Assembly (NCBI GenBank): GCA_013365365.1
Contig: JABVXU010000223.1
Coordinates: 23,364 to 87,363 of the forward strand
Source: Cruorifilaria tuberocauda
Lineage: Eukaryota; Nematoda; Chromadorea; Rhabditida; Onchocercidae
DNA length: 64,000 bases
Direction of reading: 5' to 3'
Both the position numbers and the translations under genes were made by a program. Position 1 is the stretch's first letter. Each line of letters starts with the position of its first letter. Shown piece by piece: positions 35,101 to 47,100 of this stretch. The notes under the pieces are model-generated. The model had not been told where the DNA came from. It was given only the letters and a program-made list of their open reading frames with translations, and did not search any database.

Positions 35101-38100
35101 AAATCCCTAGCATCTACAGTTATCTTATAGTAAGAATTTTGGATACAAGGATCCCTAGCATAAGCTACAGTTATGATTTTTCAGGAAACAACGCTTTTTC
35201 TTCATACTTCCTTTCTTCATATTTCTCTTAACTTTTTAGTCCTATTATAAAAGATACTTAGTTCGAAGGGCAATGGTTTAGATTGGACAGTAGTTGGATC
35301 ACTATAGGTTAATAAACTTAAAGTTGTTTCTCTTATTGATGAATTCAGGAATATAATGTATTAAATATATTAAAATGTCAAGAATAAATGTCATAAAATT
35401 TACTATTTCATTTTTCATTAATCGTTTATTAAGAAATGTTAAAGACCTTTAAAACATGAAATGATTTGCAATATTTCCATAAATAAAAATCATGAAAACA
35501 TAAACAAGTTAATAACTAATGTTCAGCACCTAACTTTAAAAGTGCTAATGATTTCTTTTTGATTAAATGCTAAGCAAAAAATCCAATCTAAGAAATGACA
35601 CTTTTATCAATAATTGATGAAGTTGAGATGTTCAAAAGTAATCGTTAAAGATGCGACATTCATTTCTTTCTATATACATATAAATTTCAAAAGATGGCTA
35701 TCATTAGTATAAGCAATGGATAACGAAAATCTTGTAAGTTCGGTAAGTTTCTGATCCTTTTTTGCTTTTTTCACCATTGGCTTTCAATTAGGAAACTTGT
35801 TTTTTATTTTCTTCAGAAGAAAAACATATTTTTTAGATGAAATATTCGTCTACTTTGATTTTAAAGATATAGAAAAAAAATCACTCAACAAATTTATGTC
35901 TCGCTGTATCTTTACATCAGTACATCCTTTGTGATGAATTCATAGCCAAGTTAAGATTTGCAGGAACATATTAAATATACTCTACAACTCAACTTTTTTT
36001 TCATATATAGACACAATTTTTTGATTCTAGTCACCTAAGATATTTGAAAAACATTGAATACTGACTCTGATTCCACCGTATTTTACGTTACTTTTCAAGA
36101 ATTTTCAAATCACTTTTTAAACATATTTAAAATTTCAGCTAATTGAGAAAGTTTTTGTAAATGCGATTAATCAATTTGCAGCACATGAATTGGTTTGTCG
36201 TTTTGAAAGTTTTTAGGTTCATAGAATTATTTATGAATTTATTTATCGAACAAAATCTTTCATAAGCAAATGAAAAGAAGCTGATAACATATCTTCCTTA
36301 AGGAAAAAAGGAATCATTTTATAAAGACATAAAAACATAAAGGCATTTGGTTAGTATGAGTGACTTTTTGTATTTAGCAATATTATTCTGTAATTTTCAA
36401 TCCATTCACATATAATCGATATAGAATAAAATAATAATAATAATTGGAGAAACATAGAATCAATGAAACTAATAAAATTAGATTAAGCCATTGCTGTCCC
36501 ATATCGAATAACATGTTTTTCATCACCCTTATATATGTGCTTCTCTAGTCTGAGTGAATTTTTTTTTGTATCCCACAATATTATATTTGAAATTTTCTCA
36601 AATCCTTGATTGTATGAAGATTAGTAACAGAAATCAGATACGCATATCAATAATTTGACCCTAAAAAAAATACAAAGAGATCGGTATTGCAGCAGAATGA
36701 AGAGAAAATCGATGAAAAGGAAAACGCTAATATACCAGAAGAGGAAGTGACAGCACAATTTACTGACTTACAACAAGCACGATGTCACTGGATACAACTA
36801 GCTAAATTTAATTTACAGGTGTTAATTACACTCTATCAATTTTTAGTTAAATTTATCATTTAAATTAGTACTAATGATTACGATTGCTAGATTTTTTGGG
36901 ATGATAAAAATAACATAATTAGTTTGTCCCAAATCTATTTATAATACGGATCACTTTTTCAGCTCAAAGTAATTCAGTTAACAATTGCTTATGTAATGGA
37001 AAAATTCGAATCGATTAGACTTCTTTGGAGTTTTGGAAAAAATTACGAAAAGAAGAAACTCTATAGTGACCAAAGATTCCAGTTAGTTTCTTCTACTACT
37101 GTGACACAGGATTCACTAAATGGACGAGAACTAACATGACTATATTGTCCTGTCTTGCTTGCCAAAAACTGCTAAAAACTAATGGTATGCTTCAGCGATT
37201 ATTGCGGTAATTTCCAAAAAGCGCTGCAAATGATCATGGAATCTGTGGATGAGCCAAGTGTTATGTGTAAATTCATTCGTAAAATCGGCGCTCGACATTT
37301 TTTCTACAATGTTTACGAACTACATACTGAGGAAAAGTTTTTTTGTTAATCAGATCAGATTTTCAGTAATTAAAAAATGCACCGACAATGGAAAGACGTA
37401 GCTTTTTGTAATTGAGAATCGAAGAAAAGAAGACAATCATGAAAATTGTAACTGAAAGATATTGTTTAATCTGAATAGCATTACTTCCCTTTCAATTTCT
37501 CTGTCACTAGTACTGCACTTACCCGATTTAGAGATTGACAAAATCAAAATAGTTTCATCGTAGAGATAGCTGATTTAATTTCTCGCAAACTACTAAATCC
37601 ATCTTTGAAACTTATAGATTTTTTTTCTTAATGATTTTATTACAGGTAATATTTAAGTCTATGATGACAGCTTTATGTGAAGTGACCAAAGATACTATGG
37701 ATAAGAAAGAAATGAAAAGTTGGCAAACGGCACGTTAATATTAAAAATTAATCTCCCATAACTTTATTCAAAAATAGTTTATCGCTAACGGTAAACCAGC
37801 TTTTTATTTAGAAACTGCCGACTGTACTCTCGTTTAAAATATAAACATTTCATTCTGCTCGAAACTAATGTCACAGCTGTTATAGGATTACTCTAGAATT
37901 ATGATCTTTTACGGTTATTAGAGGACAAAAACAAAAATTTTTAGCCGTTCCGACTTTCCAGATTTCTTAGCTTTTTAGCTTTTAGCTGTTTGCCCAAAAA
38001 AATATTGAAAAATATTAATAATGTGCATGAAATTATCAGTTCCAGTTTTTCGAGAAAATCCAAACACATTTCAACGAAGGACTTGCAAACCAACGACAAA

Positions 38101-41100
38101 ATTACCTTCGAAAATGTATGTCGAAAAATGAAATGAGGATTCTAGCGACAACTTGGCAGCAAATTCAAACGAAATATATGGAAGAGGATGGAAATACCAC
38201 AAAGTGTAATATTCTGGTTAGTAGTGAATCTTCGTACAATTACTGCTTTACTTATTTTAAAAATTTTACTATTTTATTTATTCGAAAAATATATCAAGCA
38301 TATGATCCAAATACTTCGAAGTTGCCAAACTTCTTTCATTATATTTATTATATTTATGAAATTTGCTATAATAAAGCTAGAAATAAAACATAGAACTTGA
38401 TAGAGAGTAGTTATAGATGTACGAAGCACTTCAATGTTACTGTCAGAAAATACCAAGAACAGAGAAGTCCACACGAAAATTGAAAGAAATTGCCGACCAG
38501 ACCATCGATGTAAGTTTGAGACAAAAGATTGGAGATTAATCACGGAACTTTCAGCAACTATTAGTAAGCGTTTCGTAAACGGTAGACGGCGAGAGTACGG
38601 GAAAGATCAATTCAGTCTTACAACCTTACTATTTTGAAGATTTCTTATACGACCCGAAATATTATTCTATAGTGATGCAAAGTATCGCTTATCATAACGA
38701 TCTATGCAGGTGGTAGATAAAATAATAGCTGCATACGATGGCAATCATGGATTAATAGAGCTAGCTGAGAAATTCAGCCCTTATTGTTACCTATGTTGTA
38801 CTTTGAGTGAAAGTCCACGAACCTTGTATCTAGCTTTTAATAAAGGTAAGCCAGTAAAACTTTTTTCTTTTTTTTTTGTCCATCCTCAGCCCAAAAAACT
38901 GATTGTATACAATTTTGATTTATTACAGAAAATATAATTATTTTTACAAAGATGCATACTCCTTTCCACATTATCTCAAGTTTCATCTTCTAAATCATCT
39001 CATCATGTTTGATTTCTATCAATAATAACGAATATTTAAAAAATTCGATTTCGTCAAAAAATTGGATTTTAAGCAAAATTCCAGAAATTATGAAAATTCT
39101 ACCGTCTTTATGATTAAGCAATCTAAATTAATTGTACTTCAGGTTTTACAAATATCATCGCCACCAAAATAGATGAAGATATTATCTGGATAAAGCAAAT
39201 ATGGTGCAAGGTTACTCGCATCCTAGAGCAGGTGTAGTTTTTGATCAATTTATCCAAAAAAGCATTTTTTTTAATTGTTGAAATACAGCAATTAACTTGG
39301 CTGTTCTAATTAGACTTTTATTTCGCAAGACGAACATTCTCCTCCGACCGAAGCTAAATTCATATAAACGATAAAGTTCATAATTTTCAGTTATTCTTTT
39401 ATCTTACCCAGACTGAATTAGTAATCAAATGAGAAGGTACGCGATAAAATTACGCTGCTAATTACATCAATTTTGAGATCATCAAAGAGTTTATCGCATC
39501 GCATTTATGCAAGCAGCATCGGTTAGAATGGAATGAAATTTGAAACTTCCACTCGGCAAATTTTATGCTGTTTATGAATAATAATTAAATGTTTATAAAG
39601 ACTAGATAAAAATGGATATTTGCTTTTTTAATTCTCATAGAATAGCTCATAAACATAATTTTCTCATATTTCTTATTTATAATACTTACTGTACCATGCT
39701 GAATAAAATTTGAAATATTTCAAATATATGAATGATTAATAAATCATATTCAAATATGAATTATAACTCAAGTTCCTTTTGAACTGACTCTAGTTTTATT
39801 GAACCCCATCATATATTAAATGTAATAATTTCCACATTTCTAAAAATGTAACGCAAAAAAAAAAAATTAATACATCCTTGTATTTCGCGCACACTACTTG
39901 CCCACGACATCTTTCTTTTTTTTTTAAATATAAAACGAACTAAAAACGAAAAGAAAGCTTATAATGAAGGCATAACGTAGGAATAAAGTAAGCAGTGAAT
40001 ACACCACAGTATTAATTTCTTTATTTCAATAATGATATCACATGATTTCAGAATTGTGCAAAAATCAAACTTACTTTGAGTTCTTTCTCTTGATTCAGAA
40101 AATTGGTGCTATTCGTAGTAACCATAGAACCAAGTTTTGCATTCAGCTGCTGATTCTATAAAAAAAAGATGTTTTTCTTGCTTTTAAATTAGAAATATGA
40201 ATTTGAAAAAGCAGCACGGAATGATGCTTCAAAAAAAATACATTTAAAATTCCATTCTCTCCATAGTGGTAATTCACATGCTGTAAACTAATACCATTCC
40301 AATGTGATTGCGCTCACCAACTTTTTGCAAATTAATGCAGAAGAACAGAATTCCAACATTTTTCTTTTGAAGAATTCAAAAAAAAATTTTTTTAATTTGA
40401 TACTTTCTTTACTGCTGTTAATATATATGAAGGAATAATTTGGTTGGAAAAAATGGAAAAAGGAATGGAAAAAAGAATAGAACTGGGATGATTGTTTTTT
40501 ACTAATATGTCTCATATTTAACGGAATGTAATCAGAAGTAATCTAACGCATCGATGCGCATTCCCAATTTCCTCTTCAAGTTGCCGAAGTTGCGCATCTT
40601 TCATTTCCAACTGTTCACGATACAGCATCAAATTTGCTTCCAATGATGTAATCTGAACTGACACTATCATGACAAGATCGTGACGGTATCATGACAAAAT
40701 CTCTCGCGAAGTCAAGCAAGGAAGCCACTACAGCACAACTACGTTTTATTTACATGATTTAATATAAAAAATTATTAAAAAAAGCCGATATTTTAAATTT
40801 CCAAAATTCTTCAAATTTAATAATTATTTCACATATGATATAGCTCTTTGCTTACGAAACCAGAATCTCACCTGACGTTGATGATTTTCACAACTTCCAT
40901 CAATTACATTCCCATTTGTAGAATTTTTCATCATTATATCATGCTCAACGTTGTCCCTCGACTGTAGGATGCGATTCTATTAAAAAGAATTATATTGGAG
41001 TTTAAAAATGAAAATAAAAAACTACGATTTTAATAGGGCAAGTTAATTTAAAGTAAATGAAAATTTTAAAAACCCAAAAAATACTTGCTTTAAACAATAA

Positions 41101-44100
41101 AACGAAAATCGATATCGGAAATATGAAATGTAATTACAAGGATAGTAACTTCTAAAACATCACAACTTGAGCATAATATCATATAACAGAAAATAAAGCG
41201 CGAACTAAACAAAGATAAATTGCGTTAAACAATAATTTTCAGCATTGTTCACATTAGGTGCGTGTGCCAGTTAATACAGTTTTAAATGAAGCAAAAAGAG
41301 GAGATAGAAACTAGATTATTTAATTGGTTTCAAAAAATTTGAGGATAAATAGCACTGTAATCTTTTAATCGAGAGTAAAACGACCTAGACTAATAAGAAT
41401 GTATCATTCAAATGATTTCGAAAAAAGAACTAAAAAAAGATGAAATTTATCTCATTGTTCTTCCGCAGGATTTACAATTATTTCTGCTCTAATTGACTTA
41501 GTACAAATCATAGATTAATAAATGTACAAAAAATCTTGTAAAAAAATCTTATACGTGAACTGCACACCAATTTTACTCCGATATTCCTTTTTCGTCCGTG
41601 GCCCGGACTGATTTCGGAAGAAATCTAAATTACTGAGCTACTGATTTCAGGATTGCAGACATTTTTTAGCATATATGTACATCAGTACTGCAATAATTCC
41701 TTTCTAAAATTAATTAAAACTAAAGTTAATTGAAATCCAAAAGTCCATTGATAAAACCAACTAATTATTTAAACATGAATGGTAACTTCTGAATGGTAAC
41801 ATGTACAGTAATAACATAACAGTTAAAACAAAATTAGTACTGTTCATCCTAGCAATACCATTAACTGGATCCCTTGCATCTGGATGGTCAATTTAAATCA
41901 GTACTGTTATTGCTGTGTAATTCTCGTTTATAAGCAATATTTTGATTAATACACAAACTACGAGATAAATCTATTAGCACTGCTATGACAATAAAGCTTC
42001 TCCCAGAACTATGTTCAGTAGCATGATACTTGGATTGTAAGATGTTCCTGTAACACTGAAAAAATGGAAAAAAGTATCAGTCACTTGATATTCACACTGA
42101 AATTGCTCAGCTTTTCTAAAAAATGAATGTCAATGGGAGAGCAACTTTGGTTATCCAATTTTTAAAGGATTTAAGAGCGGAGCGAAATCATTTTGATTGA
42201 GCAATTAAAAAAAAGCAATAAACCCCTCTGCTTTTTATAAATAATCTGGTTGGTAGAGATGAAACATGGAGAACGTCACTTTCCTGAGGTATTAGTAAAT
42301 GCACAAATTGATGTGGCAATTCATTATGTAGCAGTCTTCTGATTCTGATTGGATGCCAAGAATTTAGATATTTCTCATAGTTTTACAGAAGTATGAAAAC
42401 AGGTTAAAAATATGACATGTTTTTGCAAAAAAGAAAGTCCTATTAATAACACAAATGATCGCAAGGATAGGGAAAATAAATGAAAACTGGAAATTGGAAT
42501 ATTTGATTAATTATTGGAAAAATTAAGTTTTTACACTTTGCCCAACTGTAAAAACTTTAATATGCACTTCATAGCTCCACTCAATAATGGAGACAACTAT
42601 TCCTTATCATATGATATTTTTTGCATTTTTAGTAATAAGAATTCCTAGCATTGACTACAGTACTTGCTAATCTGGAAGCAAAAATGATGGCTACTTCATA
42701 TTCTGAAAGAAATTTGAGAGAAAGAACTACAGAGAAACCGTATAATATTGGTATGAAAAAGCTTCCGAGAAATGAAATGCCAGCAATCAACTATGGGAAA
42801 TTTGTAAGGCAGTCATAGAAATGAAACAACGATAAAGATACAAACAGTTGCTACTGATATCTTAGTGCGGGTTAGGCAAGCATATAAATAAATATTTAAA
42901 CAAAGGGTGTAGAACTTAGTTGGCCTATACTGGTTTTCAATCATTTTCATGCTCATTCTTCTCTATCTATCACAGGGAAATTTTTCAACACTTTCAAACG
43001 AACATATTGAGATGCGACAACCATAACGTAAACACATGAAAATTTAAACCTTCCATAACTGTAAACAAAAATGGCAAAATGTTTTTTGTTAGAAGACAGA
43101 AATCTTATCTATCGTCTTATCCTCTGCATCGATAAAGGGTAAAGATTTTCTGAATCTTCAAAATGACTAATGTAAATTTTACAACATGAGAAAATTGTTA
43201 AACCATTATATGCACAACGAAAGAATTTCCCACATCTCTTCTCTGTTAAATTTGATTAGATGAATAACAACAGCACAGATTTTCACGAGGGCAATCACAA
43301 ATCAAAATTGAATGATTTCATTACATTTATCACTGTTTGATTACTACTATTATCAGCATTATAGAAGATGATTGATGAAGAATGACATATTATTCAGTCA
43401 AGTAACATTTCAATAGTCAATATGCTATGAGAGGTATTCATAATAAAGATTCTTTTCTTTCCCTAAGCTAGTGGATGGGACAACAAAGTAATCCAAAATT
43501 ATAAAGAAAAATATAAAGTATTAAAAAAGCTTTTCTTTTCAGTTGGATATTTTAATAATATACAGACCAATTCAATCTCACAACACATACGCAAAACAGT
43601 TTGCAATCCTTATGAAAATATGAAGACTTATTTTTCGATCATGTCAGCATTTTTTTCTTTCAAAATATTTGGATAAAGTAATGAATATTTGAAATTATTA
43701 GTCAAATAAATATTCTTACTTCATTTATTTGATTCTGTAATTCCATAAGAACCGGTGGATGCTTACGAGCATATTCAACTAATCGTTCACAACATTTTCG
43801 CAAATTTCCAGGACTTGAGAGAGCTACTTTGTCGTATTCAATTTCTTTCAATAAATTATTCAAAAAAATACAGTTTTCATCATTTACGCCAATGGATGGA
43901 TTCGCGAAATTTAAAACCTACAAATAAAACGTTATAAGTATAGAGCTTACCTGTCAATAATGAGTGATTTTTTTCCTTAAGTTTAATAATACTCTATAAA
44001 TGACAAATGATATTAACCTCTAAAGCTTCATCACGAAATTGATCATTGGGTAGCAGTAATTTCAAGTGATCGATAATATCTACAATAGAGATTGTCATCA

Positions 44101-47100
44101 CTGAAAATGAAATAACCAACAATCATGCAATGATTGTTGTGAGTGTCTTACTTATTTTACTTAATCGTAGTGCTCCAAATATAAAAGCGAAAAATCAATA
44201 TCAGTTTCGAAATAAAACTGAAATTTTAACAAACAACCAACTTGAAAAACCAGTAATTTAGCCTCTAAAGACGTTTAAATAATGAACCTTACCAGCCAAC
44301 CTGCATGCAAATTTAGCGTCATTTGTTTTGTCGTAAAATTTCAACTGTATTTGAAGCAGTTGTGCTATTCGTTCTGTTTTAGCCAATTTTCTTGACAGCT
44401 GAAAATTTGCTTAAAACATAAGGCTGCTAAGTTTTATTTTTTACTTTTTGATTTACAGAATGTTTTATGACCGTAATTTTAACTTCTAAAGCATTAGATA
44501 ATATCAATTTTTCAATCGAATAAAATTCGATCAAATAAGCGCTAATAATCAAAACACTTTGTATTTTATAAATTTTAGAATTCATCCTAAAGCGACGATC
44601 CATAATGCGCTGAATAAAAGAGGAAGAAAATACACAGAAAAGATGGCAAAATAGGAGCCGGAACTTCAGCTGACCGATTAATAAAACAGATATGAATGGA
44701 AACTTACAATTTTGTTAATATTACGTAAAGTCTTGATTTCTAGTGACTTATCTGTTTCAACATAATTTTCAATATCCTGGAAAATGTTTTATTTTAGAAA
44801 GACATTTATTTTTTACAATGCCTGATGTGTAGCTGCATGAAGGCTAGTAAGATCATAACTGGCTACTTTTTGAGAGCAATATTCTCGAGATTTTCCTGAT
44901 GATAGGCAACTTAGATATTATGGAATGATTGAAACTAAATAAATCAACTTACAACTGATGTAGCTTCACCAAAGGATACTTCTTTCCCATTAATTGGCTT
45001 GGAGCTGTTACTGTTCCCTTCTGATGATTGCCTGCAATCAAATTTTTGTGTTTACCGATATTTTTGATGAAGGATTCCATGAATGTTTAACGGAAAATTA
45101 TTTATGTTTCTCTCAAAAAACTGAAATAATTCAAAAAATCTTTAAACGCGCCTCAAATTGAAATCTAAGTGTTCGCCATTTGTATGAACAAGAGTTTTGT
45201 CATCCATTTCTTGTACGATTATCGGTGTAATATCCAAATCTGAGTCTAAATATATCCTTTTGGTTGCCATATAAGCGTCATCAAAAGAAAGACTTCGTGT
45301 CAGTGCTCTCTTTTCGATCCTTTATCAGAATTTCATACTAATTAGAAGTGACTGAAGTTGCGTAAATTGTTTTAATGACTATAAGAATAACTATAATATG
45401 GAATCTTATTTTTGCTAATAAGATCTTTTTTCCAAGGATAAATTAATAGTCAATAGCAAAAAATTGAGCAAAATTGAAATATCAAAAAATTCTTTATAAG
45501 ATTACTGGATATTCAGAGCAGCTCTTCATGTGCTAGTAATTAACGAAAAGAATCACTAATTTCTTTGATAGTGATGATAACATCCTGTGCTACTAATTAT
45601 AGGGCTGAAGTTAAACACCTAGTATCTTTGTTACGTGCAGCTTTTGGGAAATGTGATTTCATGACCCGATTCAATTTAATTGTTATTACTTAAATCGCGA
45701 TTATTCGGTTGATTTTCGATAAAAAACCATCATGTAAATAAAAGATTCAAAAAGAGACAGAAAAAGGATTGCAGAATAATTTTGAAATTTCAAAATTCAT
45801 AAAAGGAAGAGATTGGAAAAGGGTGATGAATGACCGTGCTTCTCTTTCAATTATTGAACCGTCTTCATGTTTCCAGAGAGTAGTTATTTTTATGGCAAAC
45901 AAATTAATCAATTAAAAAAAAATTTGTAGCACTATTAATTAATCAGTTGGTAAGAAACAACGCAATACTGTAAGAAAGATGAGCTCGATATAAATGATAA
46001 TTCTTATTCAGTTAGCTGTTCATTTTCTTAATAATCTATCTATTCATTAACACATTAGTCCCATACATTTTGTTTCTTGGATGTTAACCAAAATAAACGT
46101 AAAAAATAAAAAATACCTTTCAACTCCTTTCTTGTTTTGTGCTGTTAAATCAAAAGATCGGCGGAATAGCAAATTGGAACACGGCACTTGAGCGTCATAT
46201 GATGTTCTAAAATGTATTAATTCCTTAATGAATATTTCGACATTTACTTATATCAAGATTTGAAGAATTAGGAATAACTATAATATATAAGACGAAAAAT
46301 TTATCACATAATCAGTGCTTCCTTTTTTGCCAAATAAAAAAGAAACCACCTCTAAAACAGTAGTTTATTGGTATAATGCTCTATTTTTCTCGCTCGGTTT
46401 ATTGGCAGTACTATGCAGTTTAAACCAAAATTAATGTAAGCGGGGTTTAATGCTATTACTAAAAAAAGGCAAAATTATGTCACTGCATCAATAAATAACA
46501 GTCCCCTCAACTTGATTAATCATTATTTCATCACTCGAAAAATAGTTCCTATTCCGGGAGATTTATTCCTCTGCATTTTCTAAATATATATTATCGAAAG
46601 TAAATTAAAAAACTAAACGAACACAATCGTTTCGATATTTTTGGCGGTGCTACTACTGAAGCGATGTGGTTGTAAAAATGTTGCTGCACCGTTCACAATC
46701 TACAAAGCAAATAAATGAACAGAAAAAGAGTCACAAAATTTCCATGTTCTCTCTTCGCAATAATTATATCATTGAGTTGTTAAATGTAATAAAAACATTA
46801 TATGGATTTAATCATCGAATCATAGCGTTAAAAAACCAAATTATTCCGCGAAAACCGTAAATTATACATGTATGTTCATAAATGAATATGAGAAAAAATG
46901 GAAGACTTTCGTTTATGAGAAGTCTGTGAGAATACTAAGAGCATTCCTAATTCTGATTAAATCTTTAGCTTATTGGAAATCGGGAAAGTTCGAAAGTATG
47001 TTCATTTATTGTACGTGTATAGATTATTGTACAGATATATTGTACAGATATTAAATGAATTACTGTTATGACACTTTAAGATTAATTTTTTAAGTCAATA

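Larger units (their letters stand above)
28378..40074. other. 11.7 kb intron of the coiled-coil gene
   Basis: The intron joins exon 12 (ending 40075, phase 0) to exon 13 (starting 28377, phase 0); both borders are canonical. It is AT-rich with several small repeats at 30038-30090, 33650-33706 and 34459-35174. A probable opposite-strand gene occupies 35716-39237. From 28.4 to 35.7 kb I see no convincing coding exons; the open frame at 32149-32532 (-) is hydrophobic AT-driven sequence. Confidence 0.7.

Noticed and set aside
38274..38543. 89-codon minus-strand frame
   Set aside because: It is antisense to exon 5 and the following intron of the nested + strand gene, which has better splice and phase support.
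36693..39237. Idea that the nested gene is a globin or a RhoGEF fragment
   Set aside because: Local words such as ATTWQQIQ or QKIPRTEKS suggested these at first, but the conserved residues of either family are missing in order and spacing.
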